From positions 1 through 23,076 of the forward strand of contig JAVXHR010000029.1 in assembly GCA_036656795.1 (NCBI GenBank): a stretch of DNA of 23,076 nt, in the 5' to 3' direction. Made by a program: the position numbers and the translations under genes. Below, one piece after another: positions 1 through 7,729 of this stretch. Source of the DNA: CAUPWF01 sp036656795. Lineage in GTDB: Bacteria; Bacillota; Clostridia; Lachnospirales; Lachnospiraceae. The number at the start of each line of letters is the position of its first letter. Positions within the stretch are counted from its first letter, which is position 1. Below the pieces are notes generated by a model. That model ran no database searches and was not told the DNA's origin. It saw nothing but the letters and a program-made list of their open reading frames with translations.

Positions 1-4
1 TGAA

Positions 5-91
5 TGTTGGGGACGGGTTTTTGTTGATTTGGGGAGGGGTTGTTTTACAATAACACTCCTTCCCCAATGAAACAATACCCCGTCCCCAACA
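5..91. repeat. Long near-symmetric palindrome, MITE/REP-like element
   Basis: The ends form a perfect 13-base inverted repeat (TGTTGGGGACGGG at 5-17, its complement at 79-91). Inside, arms 21-25/71-75, 29-39/57-67 and 41-44/52-55 also pair without any offset, leaving a loop of about 7 bases. Two inner pairs are G:U if read as plus-strand RNA. The hairpin is not followed by a T run, so it is a poor intrinsic terminator. Such G/C-rich-ended palindromes resemble small non-autonomous repeats (REP or MITE type) found in many copies in Clostridia; that identity is an inference because only one copy is visible here. It could also end or process an upstream transcript that lies outside the window. 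Confidence 0.6.
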
Positions 92-129
92 TATGATAAT
101 ATAGAACAATTAGGAAGGAAGCACTAGAT

Positions 130-894
130 ATGGCATATACCATTGTATTGGATGCGGGTCATGGGGGTACGGATCCGGGAGCAGTTTATAATGAAAGGTT
201 AGAAAAAGATGATACGTTAAGATTAACGTTAGCAGTAGGAGACATTTTACAAAACAGAGGAATTGATGTAGAATATATAAGAACAACGGATGTCTATGAA
301 TCACCATTTCAAAAGACGCTTGAGGCAAATGGATTAGGAGCGGATTTTTTTGTTTCAATTCATCGAAATTCTTTTCCAACACCTAATAAAGTATCAGGGG
401 TTGAGTCGTTAATATATGATAAATCTGGTATTAAATATGAGATGGCGCAGAGTATAAATGAACAACTGGAATCAGTGGGTTTTGTAAATCTCGGAGTAAA
501 GGAGCGACCGAATTTAATCGTATTAAAGAGAACAAAGATGCCGGCAGTATTAGTAGAGGTTGGATTCATAAATTCGGAGACGGATAACCAATTATTTGAT
601 CGAAATTTCAATGAGATTGCCCAAGGCATAGCAAGCGGAATATTGGATACACTTAATGCAATGGGAGATACACCACAACAGGAGTATCGGGTACAAGTAG
701 GAGCATTTCGTAATAAAATCTACGCAGAACGGTTATTTAATGAATTGTTAGAACAAGAATATCCAGCATTTGTGCAAAAAGGGAACGATGGAATCTATCG
801 GGTGCAAGTAGGGGCATATCCTACACTGACGGAGGTTACAAAGATGGAACAAAAGCTAAAGAAAGCGGGGTACCAAACCGTAGTCGTGTCATAA
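130..894 (+). CDS. N-acetylmuramoyl-L-alanine amidase (Amidase_3) with C-terminal SPOR domain, CwlC-like
   Basis: This 254-residue protein cleaves the bond between N-acetylmuramic acid and the stem peptide in peptidoglycan. Zinc-site residues of the Amidase_3 family are visible: H11 in DAGHGG, E25 in the EKD motif, H78 in SIHRN and catalytic E143 in VEVGF. The catalytic domain covers about residues 3-176. Residues 185-253 form a SPOR domain with two similar halves (YRVQVGAF and YRVQVGAY), which binds bare glycan strands. There is no signal peptide: the protein begins directly with the first beta strand. This matches CwlC-type amidases that act from inside the mother cell at the end of sporulation, so a role in mother-cell lysis is the best inference; a housekeeping role is possible. 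The start is supported by a GGAAGGA ribosome site about ten bases upstream. Confidence 0.9.
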   Translation: MAYTIVLDAGHGGTDPGAVYNERLEKDDTLRLTLAVGDILQNRGIDVEYIRTTDVYESPFQKTLEANGLGADFFVSIHRNSFPTPNKVSGVESLIYDKSGIKYEMAQSINEQLESVGFVNLGVKERPNLIVLKRTKMPAVLVEVGFINSETDNQLFDRNFNEIAQGIASGILDTLNAMGDTPQQEYRVQVGAFRNKIYAERLFNELLEQEYPAFVQKGNDGIYRVQVGAYPTLTEVTKMEQKLKKAGYQTVVVS

Positions 895-953
895 CCTTGA
901 GAAGATGCAAAGTGGATTTCAAATAGTTGCTTTTGTAATAAAGGAGAATAAAG

Positions 954-1733
954 ATGAAAGATCAAGTACAGTTTCGAGAAAAACTTAGTGGGATTGTTGC
1001 ATTAGCAGAAGAGGAAGGGAAACGAATTTCCACCAACGAAGTAGAAAAGTATTTTGAAGAAGATGCATTGTCAACTGAACAAATGGAGTTAGTTTATGAT
1101 TTCCTTTTAGCACAAAAAATAGTTGTAAAGGGATATGAAAAAAAAGGTGGAACAGTAAAACCAAGAGAGAAAGAAACACTTCTTCTTACAAAAGAAGAGG
1201 AAGATTATCTGAAACTATATCTTTCTGATTTGAGCATGATAAAGCCGGAAGATAGGGGCGAAAAAGAGCGATTGTTTCAACAGGCAAAAGCAGGAGAGGC
1301 ATTTGCAAAAAGTCGTTTAATTGAACTGCATCTTTCCCAGGTTGTTGCAATTGCAAAAGAAATGAATCATCCAGATGTTTTCCTAGGTGATCTAATACAA
1401 GAAGGAAATGTAAGCCTTATGTTAGCCCTTGATGAGCTAACAGAGATGACCAATATAGAATCTGTGTTAAAGGAAGAAATCAAAGAGGGGATGCAAGCAT
1501 TAATTGAAGAATATAAAGAAGATAAAGTACAAGACCAGAAAATTGTAGAACAAGTGAGTGAACTAGATACTCATATCCAAAATCTTGCAGAAGATTTGGG
1601 ACGGAAAGTGAGTATTGATGAATTAGCAGAACATATGGGAATGACAGATGAAGAAGTACTGGGAGTGTTAAAATTAGCCGGTGAAGATATAGACATTGAA
1701 GAACCGGAGAATTATGATAATTTAAATGAGTAA
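954..1733 (+). CDS. Sigma-70-like protein lacking region 4 and with degenerate region 2.3/2.4
   Basis: This 259-residue acidic protein aligns by eye with primary sigma factors over three blocks. Residues about 20-58 resemble region 1.1 (EGKRISTNEVEKYFEE). Residues about 105-162 resemble regions 2.1-2.2, including DLIQEGNVSLMLALDE at 146-161, the core-RNA-polymerase-binding part. Residues about 195-250 resemble region 3, with LGRKVSIDELAEHMGM at 215-230. Between them, the segment expected to melt and read the -10 element (the usual aromatic/basic YATWWIRQAI block) is replaced by a glutamate-rich stretch at about 163-190. The protein stops right after region 3, so region 4 (-35 recognition) is absent. 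It probably can touch RNA polymerase but not recognise a normal promoter; function unknown. AAAGGAG lies 6-12 bases before the ATG. Confidence 0.75.
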   Translation: MKDQVQFREKLSGIVALAEEEGKRISTNEVEKYFEEDALSTEQMELVYDFLLAQKIVVKGYEKKGGTVKPREKETLLLTKEEEDYLKLYLSDLSMIKPEDRGEKERLFQQAKAGEAFAKSRLIELHLSQVVAIAKEMNHPDVFLGDLIQEGNVSLMLALDELTEMTNIESVLKEEIKEGMQALIEEYKEDKVQDQKIVEQVSELDTHIQNLAEDLGRKVSIDELAEHMGMTDEEVLGVLKLAGEDIDIEEPENYDNLNE

Positions 1734-1804
1734 GAATGTTGTGATATATAGGGAAACATGCTACAATTGTCCATATATTATTAAGCAGATGAGGAGTGTA
1801 TAGA

Positions 1805-3031
1805 ATGAGCGTATATATAGCACGACAGCCGATTTTCGATAAAGATTCAATCTTATATGCCTATGAACTTTTATACAGAGCTGGGGAAAAAAACACATTT
1901 TCAGAATCATTAGATGGAAGTCAGGCAACACGCTCATTAGTGTCTGATGCAGTTACAGTGTTTGGAATACAGAATCTTACTCATGGTAAGCTGGCATTCA
2001 TTAATTTTACAAGAGAATTATTATTAAGTGAGTTTGTCTACTTGATAAATCCCAAAGAAGCGGTTATTGAGATTCTTGAGGATGTTGTAGTAGATCAAAT
2101 TTTGATAGAAAGAATTAAAGAAATAAAAGAAAAAGGATATCGGCTAGCTTTAGATGATTATATCGGAGATGAGGCATTTGATGTACTGATAGAATATATT
2201 GATATTATCAAAGTGGATTTTATGCTCGTAGATTTATTAAAAGCAAAAGAAATTGCAAAACAGTTTTTTGGAAAAAATATTATACTATTAGCGGAGAAGA
2301 TAGAGACACCTGAAGAGTTTCAAAAAGCAAAAGCGATGGGATATGAATTGTTCCAAGGCTATTATTTTGCAAAACCCCATGTGATGTCAAAAGAATCAGG
2401 AGATATTGCGAGAAGTAGTTTTGTTCGGATTATTCGGGAACTAGGAAAAAACAGTCCGGATTATTTTGAAATTGCTAAGATTATAGAACAAGATGCTGTA
2501 CTAATCTATCAGCTATTAATCTATATCAATACTTTGAAATTTGTTCACACGTCTACAGCTCGTATTACAAATGCAAGGATGGCGATTGTACGATTGGGTG
2601 TTGATGAATTTCGACGTTGGGTATTATTAACAATGGCTCGTTCTTATACAGAGAATCAGACAGATGAGGTCATTAGAACAGCATTTGTAAGATCAAGTTT
2701 TGCTGAAAAACTTGCTATGGCATCGCCTACACTGCGAAAACGTTCAGGAGATGCATTTATGATGGGAATGTTTTCACTTATTGATGTAATCGTTGGGGGA
2801 AATTTGGAACAATTATTAGAAGAATTGCCTTTGGAAGAAGATGTAAAGGCAGCATTATTGGGAACGCAAAATGAATTTAAAGAATTACTTGATTTTGTAT
2901 GCGAATATGAACGTGGCGAATGGAATGGGTTACCACAGGAGAAAAGAGCAAATTATGAGATAGAAAATCTAGCAGAATGTTATTTTGAATGTATCACATA
3001 CGCAGATGAAGTATTTGATATTACAAATTAA
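1805..3031 (+). CDS. EAL-HDOD signalling protein (YuxH family)
   Basis: A 408-residue protein with an N-terminal EAL-type domain (about 1-195) and a C-terminal HDOD domain (about 200-390). EAL enzymes hydrolyse cyclic di-GMP; HDOD domains are found in signalling proteins and have no known catalytic activity. EAL-type residues can be picked out: E21 in ELLYR (in place of EALLR), N67, E89, D117-D118, K136, E164 and Q184. The DFGTG loop of active enzymes is DDYIGD here, so activity cannot be assumed. The length is typical of the YuxH family. I chose the ATG at 1805 because GAGGAG at 1791-1796 sits at the right distance; a GTG at 1796 overlaps that ribosome site. It follows the sigma-like gene by 71 bases and faces the ComFB gene. 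Confidence 0.88.
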   Translation: MSVYIARQPIFDKDSILYAYELLYRAGEKNTFSESLDGSQATRSLVSDAVTVFGIQNLTHGKLAFINFTRELLLSEFVYLINPKEAVIEILEDVVVDQILIERIKEIKEKGYRLALDDYIGDEAFDVLIEYIDIIKVDFMLVDLLKAKEIAKQFFGKNIILLAEKIETPEEFQKAKAMGYELFQGYYFAKPHVMSKESGDIARSSFVRIIRELGKNSPDYFEIAKIIEQDAVLIYQLLIYINTLKFVHTSTARITNARMAIVRLGVDEFRRWVLLTMARSYTENQTDEVIRTAFVRSSFAEKLAMASPTLRKRSGDAFMMGMFSLIDVIVGGNLEQLLEELPLEEDVKAALLGTQNEFKELLDFVCEYERGEWNGLPQEKRANYEIENLAECYFECITYADEVFDITN

Positions 3032-3089
3032 AAGATAGGATAACAAAATGACTATCATATATTACTTAAAAAGTCATAGGAAGTAAAAG

Positions 3090-3131
3090 CCCCCATAAAT
3101 TAGACTTCATTAGAAATCTAACTTGTGGGGG
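3090..3131 (-). terminator. Hairpin terminator downstream of the ComFB gene
   Basis: CCCCCATAAATTAGA at 3090-3104 pairs with its near complement at 3117-3131, giving a long stem. On the minus strand the hairpin is followed by CTTTTAC, a short T run, and it lies 19 bases past the ComFB stop. In the plus direction it is followed only by TCCTTTC, so it may end the EAL-HDOD transcript less well. Confidence 0.6.
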
Positions 3132-3149
3132 TCCTTTCGTAGTAACACA

Positions 3150-3899
3150 TCAATGGTGAGGACTATTTTTAACGGCCATACACGCTTTTGTGAGTTCTAC
3201 AGTTACTTGACCAATATATTTATTGGTATAATAATTTAAGAGTGGAGAAATAGAACTTGTGTCAGCTACAATATATTTAGGCGGTAGATGTGTGAGGGCT
3301 AAAGCAATGGTATCAATAACACAACGCTCACAAGAACACATATTAAATTCTTTAATAAAATAAATCGCCTTATCTTGTACAATTCGTTCCATTACATTGA
3401 TATATGCAAATGTAGGCTTCTCTGCAATAAATTCTGTTGTTGAAAGCACCGGAGTAGTTGGAGCCACCGGAGTAGTTGGAGCCACCGGAGTAGTTGGAAC
3501 TACTGGAGTAGTTGGAGCTACTGGAGCAGTTGGAGTTACCGGAGTAGTTGGAGCTACCGGAGCAGTTGTAGCTACTGGAGCCACCGGAGCAGTTGGAGCC
3601 ACCGGAGTAGTTGGAGTAGCCGGTGTTACAGGTGTTTCTATAGGTGCAGAAACGGGTGTGGTTGTTACAACAGGTTCTGTTGTAACATTAGAAACTGCAA
3701 CGGATTCATCGGGTAAAGTTTCCACAGTGGAACTTACGGTATCTAATAAATTATCCTTGATGATATCTGACACAGGGTCTTTTGCTGACTGGGAATTATC
3801 TACAATAGAAATGGTGGAATCCTTTTGAGCATCGTCCTCTACATCAGTACCGGCAAGTAGATTGAGTACATGTGATGTTTTATTACTTTTACGAGCCAT
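3150..3899 (-). CDS. ComFB-domain protein with Pro/Thr/Val repeat linker
   Basis: A 249-residue protein in three parts. Residues 1-16 (MARKSNKTSHVLNLLA) form a short basic/helical head. Residues about 17-160 are low complexity; at 89-152 a six-residue unit of the type PVAPTT is repeated about ten times. Residues about 163-245 are a ComFB domain, named from the late-competence operon of Bacillus, with the cysteine cluster C188, C190, C193 (MCSCERC) and the LPPKY motif. The cysteines suggest metal binding. ComFB proteins have been proposed as cyclic-dinucleotide receptors; whether this one binds is unknown. It starts 11 bases after the parA stop with a GGGGGAAG ribosome site, so the two are one operon. 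The linker reads as a flexible tether between a peptide head and a sensing domain. Confidence 0.8.
   Translation of the reverse strand: MARKSNKTSHVLNLLAGTDVEDDAQKDSTISIVDNSQSAKDPVSDIIKDNLLDTVSSTVETLPDESVAVSNVTTEPVVTTTPVSAPIETPVTPATPTTPVAPTAPVAPVATTAPVAPTTPVTPTAPVAPTTPVVPTTPVAPTTPVAPTTPVLSTTEFIAEKPTFAYINVMERIVQDKAIYFIKEFNMCSCERCVIDTIALALTHLPPKYIVADTSSISPLLNYYTNKYIGQVTVELTKACMAVKNSPHH
3444..3635 (-). repeat. 18-base tandem repeat encoding the PVAPTT linker
   Basis: A unit of the type GGAGTAGTTGGAGCCACC (plus strand) recurs with an 18-base period and small base changes. It codes for the six-residue Pro/Val/Ala/Thr units of the ComFB protein on the minus strand. Some neighbouring units are identical at the base level, which favours copy-number change by slippage or recombination. 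Confidence 0.85.
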
Positions 3900-3910
3900 A
3901 TTTCTTCCCC

Positions 3911-4675
3911 CTAACCAAGAACCATATGTTCTACTTCAGTGACAAAGCGTCTGTAATCCTTAGTAGGATTGCATAGAGGTGAATATTCAAAGATACTCTC
4001 TCCATGGGCAGGTGCCTCCGCAACGCTTACACTTGTACGAATTTGAGTGCTAAATACAACGGTGCCTATCTGTTTTGCAATATTTTCAGCCATTTCTTTT
4101 ACTTCTTGGGCTAAGATTGTGCGTCCGTTAAATTTAGTAAGCAAAATTCCCAATACATTTAAATCAGGGTTGAAAGTTGATCTTACAGAATCTATCGTTT
4201 CTTTTAATTGAGAAACTCCAAGTAAACTTAGAATTTCGGGAACCATTGGAATAATCAGATGGTTGGCGGCTGTATAAGAATTCACAGTTAAGATATTTAA
4301 AGCAGGTGGCGTATCAATAATAATATAATCGTAATTAATGCTGATAGGATCCAATGCTTTTTTTAATAAAGATTCTCTGCCGGCACCTGAAAATTCTAAT
4401 TCAGCACCACTTAATAAGATGTTTGAAGTAATCACATCACAATACTTCGTTTTTTGAATAGCATCTTGAATTGGGATGTCACCCTTTAGCACCTCATAAA
4501 TTGTATTACCATTTTCTATATCAAGTCCCAAGCTAAAGCCAAGATTCCCTTGAGGGTCAAGGTCAACGCCGAGTACTTTGTTTTTATGTAAAGATAAACC
4601 GGCAGCTAATGTGCTAGAAGTTGTGGTTTTGCCTACGCCACCTTTTTGGTTTGTAAGTCCAATGATTGTAGCCAA
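3911..4675 (-). CDS. ParA/Soj-family ATPase, orphan (no ParB nearby)
   Basis: A 254-residue ParA-type ATPase. The deviant Walker A motif KGGVGKTT spans residues 11-18 (signature lysine K11, K16), VDLDPQGN at 37-44 is the A' motif and IIIDTPP at 118-124 is Walker B. These proteins dimerise on ATP, bind DNA or a membrane and position chromosomes, plasmids or cell machines. I place the start at a TTG (4675-4673): GGAGG lies seven bases upstream and the protein then begins MATIIGLTNQ like its relatives. An ATG at 4693 has no ribosome site. No parB or centromere-like repeat is seen; the partner gene is the ComFB protein. Next to flagellar genes, a role in placing chemoreceptor arrays or flagella (compare ParC or FlhG) is possible, but FlhG features are not evident. 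Confidence 0.88.
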   Translation of the reverse strand: MATIIGLTNQKGGVGKTTTSSTLAAGLSLHKNKVLGVDLDPQGNLGFSLGLDIENGNTIYEVLKGDIPIQDAIQKTKYCDVITSNILLSGAELEFSGAGRESLLKKALDPISINYDYIIIDTPPALNILTVNSYTAANHLIIPMVPEILSLLGVSQLKETIDSVRSTFNPDLNVLGILLTKFNGRTILAQEVKEMAENIAKQIGTVVFSTQIRTSVSVAEAPAHGESIFEYSPLCNPTKDYRRFVTEVEHMVLG

Positions 4676-4714
4676 GATAATTCCTCCATTCATAATTAAA
4701 AATCATATAAACAT

Positions 4715-4741
4715 TAATTAAAGTATACTATAGGTCGATAC
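4715..4741 (+). promoter_or_regulatory. Candidate sigma-28 promoter for fliD
   Basis: TAAT (4715-4718), 15 bases, then GTCGATAC (4734-4741), against the family consensus TAAA-N15-GCCGATAA. It sits about 107 bases before the fliD start. Four of the core bases (CGAT) match exactly, but the -35 and the flanks deviate. Confidence 0.4.
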
Positions 4742-4847
4742 ATAAGTATAGCAGAAAATTTAGAAACTATCATATTATGACAGAATATGTAAAACAGATA
4801 AGTAAGTAAATTCAAGAAATATTTTAGGAAGAGAAGGAGAGATTATT

Positions 4848-7256
4848 ATGGCAGGAATTAATGGTTCGACAGGTCTTGGTACTTCGGGCATTAGAGGATA
4901 TGGTGGGTTGGCAAGTGGATTGGATCGAGATGCATTAATTGAGAAGATGACACTTGGAACAAAAACAAAGATTAGTGTACAAAAACAGAAGAGACAATCA
5001 AAGCTATGGCAGCAAGAAGCTTATCGCTCCATTAGTTCTAAGCTCATTGCCTTTTCACAAAAATACACTTCTTATACCTCCTCTACAAATTTAACAAGTT
5101 CTAGTTTCTTTTCTAGAAGCAAAATTACGGCGAGTGGAGTTAACAGTAAGTATATTGACGTGACAGGTGCAACAAAAGGGGGAGTTGGATTTTCAATTGT
5201 TGGTGTTAAGCAATTAGCGACGGATGCTTCTACAGTATCAAAGACTCCGGCATCTGATCAGATACTGACATCAGGTTCCATCAGCACAGATATTACGGCA
5301 ACTCAGAATGTCAGTAATCTGGAGGGACAAGTATTATCTATTAAATATGGGAATGATACTTATTCTGTACCAATGCGTAGTGGAACTACAAGTGATGGAT
5401 ATACATATGACTATAGTACTCCTGAAAAAGCGGCAGAAGCTATGAATAAGTCTTTGGAGACTGTGGCTGTGTCAGGTGGAAAGAAGATGTCTGACATTAT
5501 GGAAGTGCAGACTGATGCAACTGGAAAATTCATTTTCAAAGCAAAAGATACCGCAGGAAATGATTTGGAATTAGGGATGCAAGGTGACAAAGTATTCAAG
5601 GCTCTAGGTATAATTAAAGAAGGACAAACACATCTAGATATTCCGGAAGGTAGCTTAAATATTACAACAGAGGGACTAAAAGCAACCAATGCGCCTGCTT
5701 TAACTCATCCGGAGACTTTTGCTGAACGTGTGGCAGGTAATGGAATGTCCTTTACTTATAATGGGGTCACTAAAACAATAAAGATTACGGATAAGATTAC
5801 CAGTTTGGAGGATGTACAAAAAAGTCTTCAGGAGGGACTAAATAGTGCATTTGGAAAAGGAAGGATTACCGTTTCATTAGATAAAAATGCAGGAAACACA
5901 GCAGCTACGTTTGGATTTAAGACAACCAAACCCAATGGGGAACAAGATTTATCTTCCGTTTTAGCAATTTCGGATGGAGATAAAGGTGTACTTGGCAAGA
6001 CAGGTGCATTTGGTATTGTTGCTGGAGAATCCAATCGCTTGAATCTGGAGGCATCGTTGGCAGATGTAGGATTAAAAGGATTCCATATCCCGGCGGGAAA
6101 GAAACCTGAAGATGCTTTGTCGTTAACGATTAATGGAACAGAAATTAAAGGATTAACATATAAGAGTACGATGAATGAGGTTATGGATAAGATTAATACA
6201 ACAGTAGGTGCCAATGTAAACATTGCATATCTACATAATTCAGATAAATTCGTAATCAAATCAACGCAAAATGGAGCCGGTGGGTCTGTAAGCTTTGGTG
6301 GAAGTGATGCAGAGATGCTTTTTGGAAAAGAAGGAACAGATTATGATGTCACAAAAGGTCAGGATGCCATTATCAGTATCAAATATGAAGGAACAGAAGA
6401 TGTGTTGGATATTACCAGAGGTACCAATACATTCAAATTAGACGGACTTAATATTACTGCAAAGCAAGAGTTTGGATATGATAAGACAATAGTGAATGGA
6501 CAACCGGTTTATACAGAGAAAGTTGATAACGAAGCAGTAAAGTTTACAGCATCTGTGGATAGTGAAAAAGTAGTAAATGCAATCAAAGATATGGTCAAAG
6601 ACTATAATGAGATGTTGGAATTAGTTAATAAAGAAGTACGTCAAAAACCGGACAGAAATTATCAACCATTGACTGAAGAACAAAAGGCCGGTCTTTCAGC
6701 AGATCAAATTAAAACCTATGAAGAAAAGGCCAAACAAGGAATGCTATTTAATGATACTGCTATTCGTAGTCTTGCAGATGAGATGCGATTCCTTGTAACA
6801 GGAAATTCGACGGAGAGAAAAGCATTGGAAGGAATGGGCATTACCGTTGGGACAAATTACGAAGATAATGGAAAGATTGTATTAGATGAGACAAAACTAA
6901 AAGCAGCATTAGAATCTGATCCGGAGAGAGTCCAGAATGCATTCAGCAGACAGGCAGATGAGGCAACAGGTGATAAAGGTGGTTTGATGACAAGAGTGTC
7001 TAAAGTAATGGACAAATATGCCAGTACATCGGGAGCAATCAAAGGGATTTTAGTTGAACGAGCCGGGTCCCCAAGTGCCCCAACAAGTATCCTAAAGAAT
7101 GCATTGTTAAAGGAAATGAATAGTATTGATCAATATATTACGAAATTACAGGCACAGCTGGAGTCAGAGACAGATCGATATATTTCACAATTCACAAATC
7201 TGGAGACTGTAATATCACAGATGAATGCACAAAGTAGTTGGTTGCAATCGCAATAG
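4848..7256 (+). CDS. fliD: Flagellar filament cap protein FliD
   Basis: FliD caps the growing filament outside the cell and helps exported flagellin fold into place. At 802 residues it is much longer than the roughly 470-500 residues of Escherichia or Bacillus FliD. The FliD N-terminal domain is at about 18-125 (GGLASGLDRDALIEKM near the start) and the FliD C-terminal domain at about 560-795, ending in the coiled-coil-like stretch QLESETDRYISQFTNLETVI. The extra length lies between them, in beta-rich modules; at least one (about 424-475, with LTINGTEI, a helix and a FVIKST strand) has the look of flagellin/hook insertion modules. AAGGAGAG lies before the ATG. fliS and a chaperone gene follow. 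Exported by the flagellar type III system, so no signal peptide is expected. Confidence 0.95.
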   Translation: MAGINGSTGLGTSGIRGYGGLASGLDRDALIEKMTLGTKTKISVQKQKRQSKLWQQEAYRSISSKLIAFSQKYTSYTSSTNLTSSSFFSRSKITASGVNSKYIDVTGATKGGVGFSIVGVKQLATDASTVSKTPASDQILTSGSISTDITATQNVSNLEGQVLSIKYGNDTYSVPMRSGTTSDGYTYDYSTPEKAAEAMNKSLETVAVSGGKKMSDIMEVQTDATGKFIFKAKDTAGNDLELGMQGDKVFKALGIIKEGQTHLDIPEGSLNITTEGLKATNAPALTHPETFAERVAGNGMSFTYNGVTKTIKITDKITSLEDVQKSLQEGLNSAFGKGRITVSLDKNAGNTAATFGFKTTKPNGEQDLSSVLAISDGDKGVLGKTGAFGIVAGESNRLNLEASLADVGLKGFHIPAGKKPEDALSLTINGTEIKGLTYKSTMNEVMDKINTTVGANVNIAYLHNSDKFVIKSTQNGAGGSVSFGGSDAEMLFGKEGTDYDVTKGQDAIISIKYEGTEDVLDITRGTNTFKLDGLNITAKQEFGYDKTIVNGQPVYTEKVDNEAVKFTASVDSEKVVNAIKDMVKDYNEMLELVNKEVRQKPDRNYQPLTEEQKAGLSADQIKTYEEKAKQGMLFNDTAIRSLADEMRFLVTGNSTERKALEGMGITVGTNYEDNGKIVLDETKLKAALESDPERVQNAFSRQADEATGDKGGLMTRVSKVMDKYASTSGAIKGILVERAGSPSAPTSILKNALLKEMNSIDQYITKLQAQLESETDRYISQFTNLETVISQMNAQSSWLQSQ

Positions 7257-7345
7257 AACATAAGATTATGGCGAAAGTGAGAAGTGAATTCTAAGCAGCC
7301 ATTCTAATGACTAGAATATATAACAGAAAGAAAGGATATGATTTT

Positions 7346-7717
7346 ATGAATGCATATGGATATCAACAGTATAAGGAACAATCGGTGAATACAATGACAC
7401 AAGGAGAGATGTTAATGTTGCTTTATGATGAATTGGTAAAGCGCATTGCAAGAGCTGAAATGTCACTTACACAGGAAAATTATGAACTATTTGATCAGTC
7501 GGTAATAAGAGCTTCAGAGATTGTAACTTACCTAAAAAGTACATTAAATTGGGATTATGAGATTAGTGGAGAATTAAGTAGAATGTATGATTTTTTCCTT
7601 TATGAGCTATCTAGAATTAAGGCAGGAAGAAGTATAACAATTATTAAGGAATTAAAACCATTGGTGGAGGATTTGCGTAATACATTTCGTGAAGTAGTAA
7701 AACAGACAAAAGACTAG
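7346..7717 (+). CDS. fliS: Flagellin export chaperone FliS
   Basis: This 123-residue helical cytoplasmic protein binds the C-terminal tail of flagellin, prevents early polymerisation and delivers it to the export gate; in Bacillus it also joins the FliW-CsrA circuit. Family hallmarks are the N-terminal NAYGYQQYKEQSVNTMTQGEM and LLYDELVKRI. I chose the ATG at 7346, preceded by GAAAGGA; an upstream ATG at 7307 would add 13 residues foreign to the family. It lies 89 bases after fliD and 12 before the next gene, so the three are probably one transcript. Confidence 0.93.
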   Translation: MNAYGYQQYKEQSVNTMTQGEMLMLLYDELVKRIARAEMSLTQENYELFDQSVIRASEIVTYLKSTLNWDYEISGELSRMYDFFLYELSRIKAGRSITIIKELKPLVEDLRNTFREVVKQTKD

Positions 7718-7729
7718 AAAGGGTATAGA

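Noticed and set aside
1..91. Terminal palindrome considered as a riboswitch or simple intrinsic terminator
   Set aside because: It lacks a T run and any known riboswitch core, and the symmetric full-length pairing fits a repeat element better.
3444..3635. Short regular repeats considered as a CRISPR array
   Set aside because: The repeats are contiguous 18-base units without spacers and encode a protein linker; no cas gene is near.
3397..3828. Plus-strand reading frame with collagen-like Gly-x-x repeats (TGVVGA type)
   Set aside because: It is the exact antisense of the ComFB linker repeat. The Gly pattern is forced by the proline codons on the other strand, and there is no ribosome site or separate conservation.
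3911..4675. ParA gene considered as flhG
   Set aside because: It has general ParA motifs but no visible FlhG N-terminal activation motif, and no flhF is adjacent. Soj-type orphan ParA is the safer name.
5828..6259. 143-residue open frame antisense to fliD
   Set aside because: It lies wholly inside fliD, has no domain and no ribosome site, and its hydrophobic look arises from the antisense of polar codons.
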